From a virus, in IMG/VR virus record IMGVR_UViG_3300024520_000529, positions 1 to 22,339 of that record: DNA of 22,339 nucleotides. One strand, written 5' to 3'. Below are positions 20,663-22,339 of this stretch, piece after piece. Position 1 is the stretch's first letter, and every line of letters starts with the position of its first letter. The position numbers were made by a program, and so were the translations under genes. The notes below the pieces were generated by a model. The model was not told where the DNA came from. It searched no databases and was given only the letters and a program-made list of their open reading frames with translations.

Positions 20663-20699
20663 GCGTAATCTACGCTTGCGGAATTATCGCACGTATATT
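20663..20699 (+). promoter_or_regulatory. Two tandem 13-bp dyads and a -10-like box: candidate operator/promoter
   Basis: GCGTAATCTACGC (20663-20675, perfect GCGTA/TACGC dyad) and GCGGAATTATCGC (20678-20690, imperfect dyad) share the form GCGnAATnnnCGC and start 15 bases apart. TATATT at 20694-20699 could be a -10 box, with a poor -35 (TACGCT) 17 bases up, which would put the second dyad inside the spacer. The HTH gene at 20934 is a plausible source of the binding protein. Confidence 0.4.
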
Positions 20700-20737
20700 G
20701 GGTTAGTATTTAGAAACTCTAACAAGGGGAATATCAC

Positions 20738-20947
20738 ATGAAATTAGGAGAAGCCATAAAATTCGCAAAGCCGGATTTGTTTGAATTGTCAGAAGCCCGA
20801 AAGGATCTGCTGTGTAAAAGGATTCTGGATTCAAGCACCGAAACCCTAATATATTTTTCCAACCAAATTGACTCGGAATTACAGGATCGAGACATGAGAG
20901 ACTACGGCACTGAAATCGAATGGAGAAAACAAAATGCCAATGTATAG
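20738..20947 (+). CDS. Small early hypothetical protein
   Basis: A 69-residue protein with AGGGGA about nine bases before the ATG. It is acidic and helical (KLGEAIKFAKPDLFELSEAR; KDLLCKRILDSSTETLIYF; NQIDSELQDRDMRDYG) with no recognised family. It overlaps the HTH gene by 14 bases, so the two are probably translated together; it may be a partner or accessory of that regulator, which is only inference from the overlap. Confidence 0.55.
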   Translation: MKLGEAIKFAKPDLFELSEARKDLLCKRILDSSTETLIYFSNQIDSELQDRDMRDYGTEIEWRKQNANV

Positions 20948-21266
20948 AAAACCGCGTAATGAGTACGAAAAAATAGAGTGGGTTCGCAGGAAAGAGATGG
21001 TTAAGAGCAACGTGAATTTAGCGTTTGATTCACTCAATTTGTCAAAAAGAGAATTTACTAAGAGGGTTTTCCCATATTCGACTAACATCACTGACGACTC
21101 TAAAAACGTTTTCAATTGGCTGAGAACCGGACAGATGACCAAACCTATGTTGATACCGTTTTCAAGGGCTACAGGAGTCCCCATAGAATTTTTGCTAGGT
21201 GAAGAAAATAAAATGCTAGAGCGGGAACTTAAATCAAAAATAATGCTTAGAACCCCAATGGGGTGA
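20934..21266 (+). CDS. Helix-turn-helix DNA-binding protein (XRE-like), putative early regulator
   Basis: A 110-residue protein with GGAG eight bases before its ATG. The central part reads as an XRE/Cro-type domain with a longer loop: VNLAFDSLNLSKREFTKRVF, then DSKNVFNWLRTGQMTKPM (recognition region, with the W-x-x-G turn common in such domains) and LIPFSRATGVPIEFLLGEEN, which is the classic final helix of XRE repressors (xxxxxAxxLxVsxdxLLxGxx). The short basic N-terminus (YRKPRNEYEK) may contact DNA too. It is a candidate repressor or switch protein acting at the GCGTAAT-type dyads around 20323-20690. Confidence 0.65.
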   Translation: MPMYRKPRNEYEKIEWVRRKEMVKSNVNLAFDSLNLSKREFTKRVFPYSTNITDDSKNVFNWLRTGQMTKPMLIPFSRATGVPIEFLLGEENKMLERELKSKIMLRTPMG

Positions 21267-21277
21267 GAGGAGTCTAC

Positions 21278-21607
21278 ATGTCGAATAAAGTTGATAATGT
21301 GGTTGATGTGATCTCGTCTAAATATGGACATCTTTTGCGAGATAAAGAAGTAAAAGAGAATTTTTATATGCAAGAATTTGACGGTGCTTCTTATGGTGAT
21401 AAAGATTCAAGAGAATGGGTGAAGAATCTGGATATAGATCGGTCAAAATATGAAAATAGCTTGGATGATGAAGACCCAAGACCGGAGAAGATTCAACAAC
21501 ATTTAATCATGTGGCAAATGAAGTTAGGAGTAAAACTCAAAGACAGAGCATCATTGCGTAGGGCAGTTATAGATGAACTGCTGAAAAGATACCCACTTAG
21601 CGAATGA
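21278..21607 (+). CDS. Early hypothetical phage protein
   Basis: ATG 21278 is preceded by AGGAG at seven bases and gives 109 residues; a GTG at 21263 overlapping the previous stop is less likely. The protein is very charged and mostly helical (NKVDNVVDVISSKYGHLL; RDKEVKENFYMQEFDG; KIQQHLIMWQMKLGVKL; SLRRAVIDELLKRYPLSE). No family is recognised. It belongs to the rightward early block after the HTH gene. Confidence 0.55.
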   Translation: MSNKVDNVVDVISSKYGHLLRDKEVKENFYMQEFDGASYGDKDSREWVKNLDIDRSKYENSLDDEDPRPEKIQQHLIMWQMKLGVKLKDRASLRRAVIDELLKRYPLSE

Positions 21608-21620
21608 AGAGGAGCCTATA

Positions 21621-21812
21621 ATGTTTCACATATCTGGACTTTCACAAGGACGACCCTATGCGGTAGGGAGAAGAGTCATTAAAATATCACCCAGTGGCGA
21701 ATTAATGGGCGAACCTCCGTTGGAGCCTGATGATGATGAGCCAGACCAATACGGCAGAGAAGAGTTTGGAATAGAGGTTGAAGATGGCGACACAGACCTA
21801 AATCTGCCTTAA
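21621..21812 (+). CDS. Small acidic early protein
   Basis: A 63-residue protein with AGGAG before the ATG, 13 bases after the previous stop. The first half is a basic beta-like segment (GRPYAVGRRVIKISPSGEL) and the second half is strongly acidic (EPPLEPDDDEPDQYGREEF; IEVEDGDTDLNLP). Small acidic early phage proteins often bind host nucleic-acid-binding proteins as decoys, but no family is recognised and this is only a suggestion. A 6-base inverted repeat (AACTAT/ATAGTT) follows the stop directly at 21811-21824. Confidence 0.55.
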   Translation: MFHISGLSQGRPYAVGRRVIKISPSGELMGEPPLEPDDDEPDQYGREEFGIEVEDGDTDLNLP

Positions 21813-22124
21813 CTATCAATAGTTTACACGAGAAACCTTACATTATTAGAGGGGGGGAATAACCACTGAAAATCCAGATGCTGGGCTGGAGAAGAATTGG
21901 GATGGTGGAACCCGAAACCCACAAGCACCACTACTAATCACACCGCTATGACAGGGGGCGGTACAGCAAAACATGGGTCTATGTGATATTAGTAAAATCC
22001 ATTCTATTTGAATGCCATGACAATAGCTGATTAGCACTAAGATTTAGAAATGACAGGTACATATCACAATGCCCTGTCAAAAAGACAGTTATGTCTGCAC
22101 AGGGGAGTATTAGTAAACTCTAAT
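21813..22124. other. Stretch with no convincing gene; inverted repeats, possible structured RNA
   Basis: No ORF with good start signals covers these 312 bases. The stretch holds a run of seven G (21851-21857) after GAG, a 30-codon open frame from ATA 21859 to 21951, and several mutually complementary elements: TGACAGG at 21949 and at 22051, CCTGTCA at 22073-22079, and GACAG at 22084-22088. CCTGTC can pair either with the upstream TGACAGG (7 pairs, 15-base loop) or with the downstream GACAG (5 pairs, 5-base loop). TATTAGTAAA occurs at 21987 and 22108. Confidence 0.4.
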
Positions 22125-22286
22125 ATGACAATAACACAGAAGTCCGACACACAGAGTGAAAAATATAAACGAGCCACACGGAGACACAGAAACCTTACAC
22201 AGAAAGACAACAAATTCAAAGGTTACTATCACAAGCCCACTACTGCATACAACAGGAAAAAAAGATTTGATTTCGATGTGAAATAG
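22125..22286 (+). CDS. Possible small basic protein
   Basis: A 53-residue product from ATG 22125; the same frame is open from ATG 22050, but that upstream part lies across the inverted repeats. The protein is strongly basic and hydrophilic (SEKYKRATRRHRNLTQKDNK; FKGYYHKPTTAYNRKKRFDF). No ribosome-binding site is visible before either start, so the call is weak. It could be a small nucleic-acid-binding early protein. Confidence 0.3.
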   Translation: MTITQKSDTQSEKYKRATRRHRNLTQKDNKFKGYYHKPTTAYNRKKRFDFDVK

Positions 22287-22339
22287 CTGTACAGTGTCGT
22301 TATGGAATTGGCACACTTAAAAATTACAAAAGGCACTGG

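Noticed and set aside
22302-22339. Start of a further rightward gene at the window edge (MELAHLKITKGT)
   Set aside because: Only 12 codons are visible and no ribosome-binding site precedes the ATG.
1-22339. tRNA, CRISPR, insertion sequence, integrase or attachment site
   Set aside because: Scanned by eye; no cloverleaf-like segment, spaced direct-repeat array, transposase or integrase motif was seen, so none is reported.

Overview
The window looks like part of a tailed double-stranded DNA bacteriophage genome (Caudoviricetes). Genes are tightly packed, with TAATG and ATGA junctions. A block of virion-type genes faces a block of DNA-metabolism genes, and several products match families common in marine and other environmental phages of Gram-negative bacteria. 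Signal peptides, a lipoprotein and a beta-barrel-like protein point to a host with an outer membrane. The base composition is moderately AT-rich. I cannot name the host or genus. No integrase, tRNA, rRNA, CRISPR array or insertion sequence was seen, and no DNA polymerase, terminase, capsid or portal gene lies inside the window.

Layout. (1) Positions 1-9692, rightward: virion genes. A 5'-truncated structural protein is followed by a repeat-bearing protein, a small fibre-like protein, a GNAT-like protein, a glycine-rich protein, an ejection-type protein with a YPG N-terminal motif, and two very large proteins (819 and 929 aa) that look like internal or ejected virion proteins. (2) Positions 9689-12616, rightward: small exported or membrane proteins. 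These include two signal-peptide proteins (one beta-barrel-like), four or five single-span membrane proteins, a lipoprotein and a hidden 30-codon membrane ORF. This is the likely lysis and envelope region, but I recognise no endolysin. (3) Positions 12540-20253, leftward: nucleotide and DNA metabolism. In order of transcription these are a 165-aa unknown protein, a DnaB/RecA-fold ATPase, a resolvase-like nuclease, a class II (B12-dependent) ribonucleotide reductase, an HNH nuclease, two small proteins, an SSB-like protein, a RecB/Cas4-like exonuclease, an HTH protein, a CsrA homologue, a metallophosphoesterase, another PD-(D/E)XK nuclease and a small basic protein. (4) Positions 20307-22339, rightward: short early-type genes. 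They start from a good sigma70-like promoter divergent from block 3, include an HTH regulator, and end in a probably non-coding, possibly structured stretch.

How it fits together. Blocks 3 and 4 diverge from about 20254-20364. The rightward promoter there and the next intergenic gap carry related GCGTAAT-type dyads that could be operators for the HTH protein at 20934-21266. Blocks 2 and 3 converge and overlap tail to tail at 12540-12616.

Most notable observations: the ATPase reading frame is open for 39 codons upstream of its only ATG and joins the preceding gene exactly at an A AAA AAA TAA slippery sequence, suggesting a programmed -1 frameshift fusion (or a homopolymer error); a phage-encoded CsrA; an apparent phage-encoded outer-membrane-type protein; a nested membrane ORF/lipoprotein pair; and overlapping genes at 1335-1459. 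All functional calls are by eye from motifs. No database search was run.
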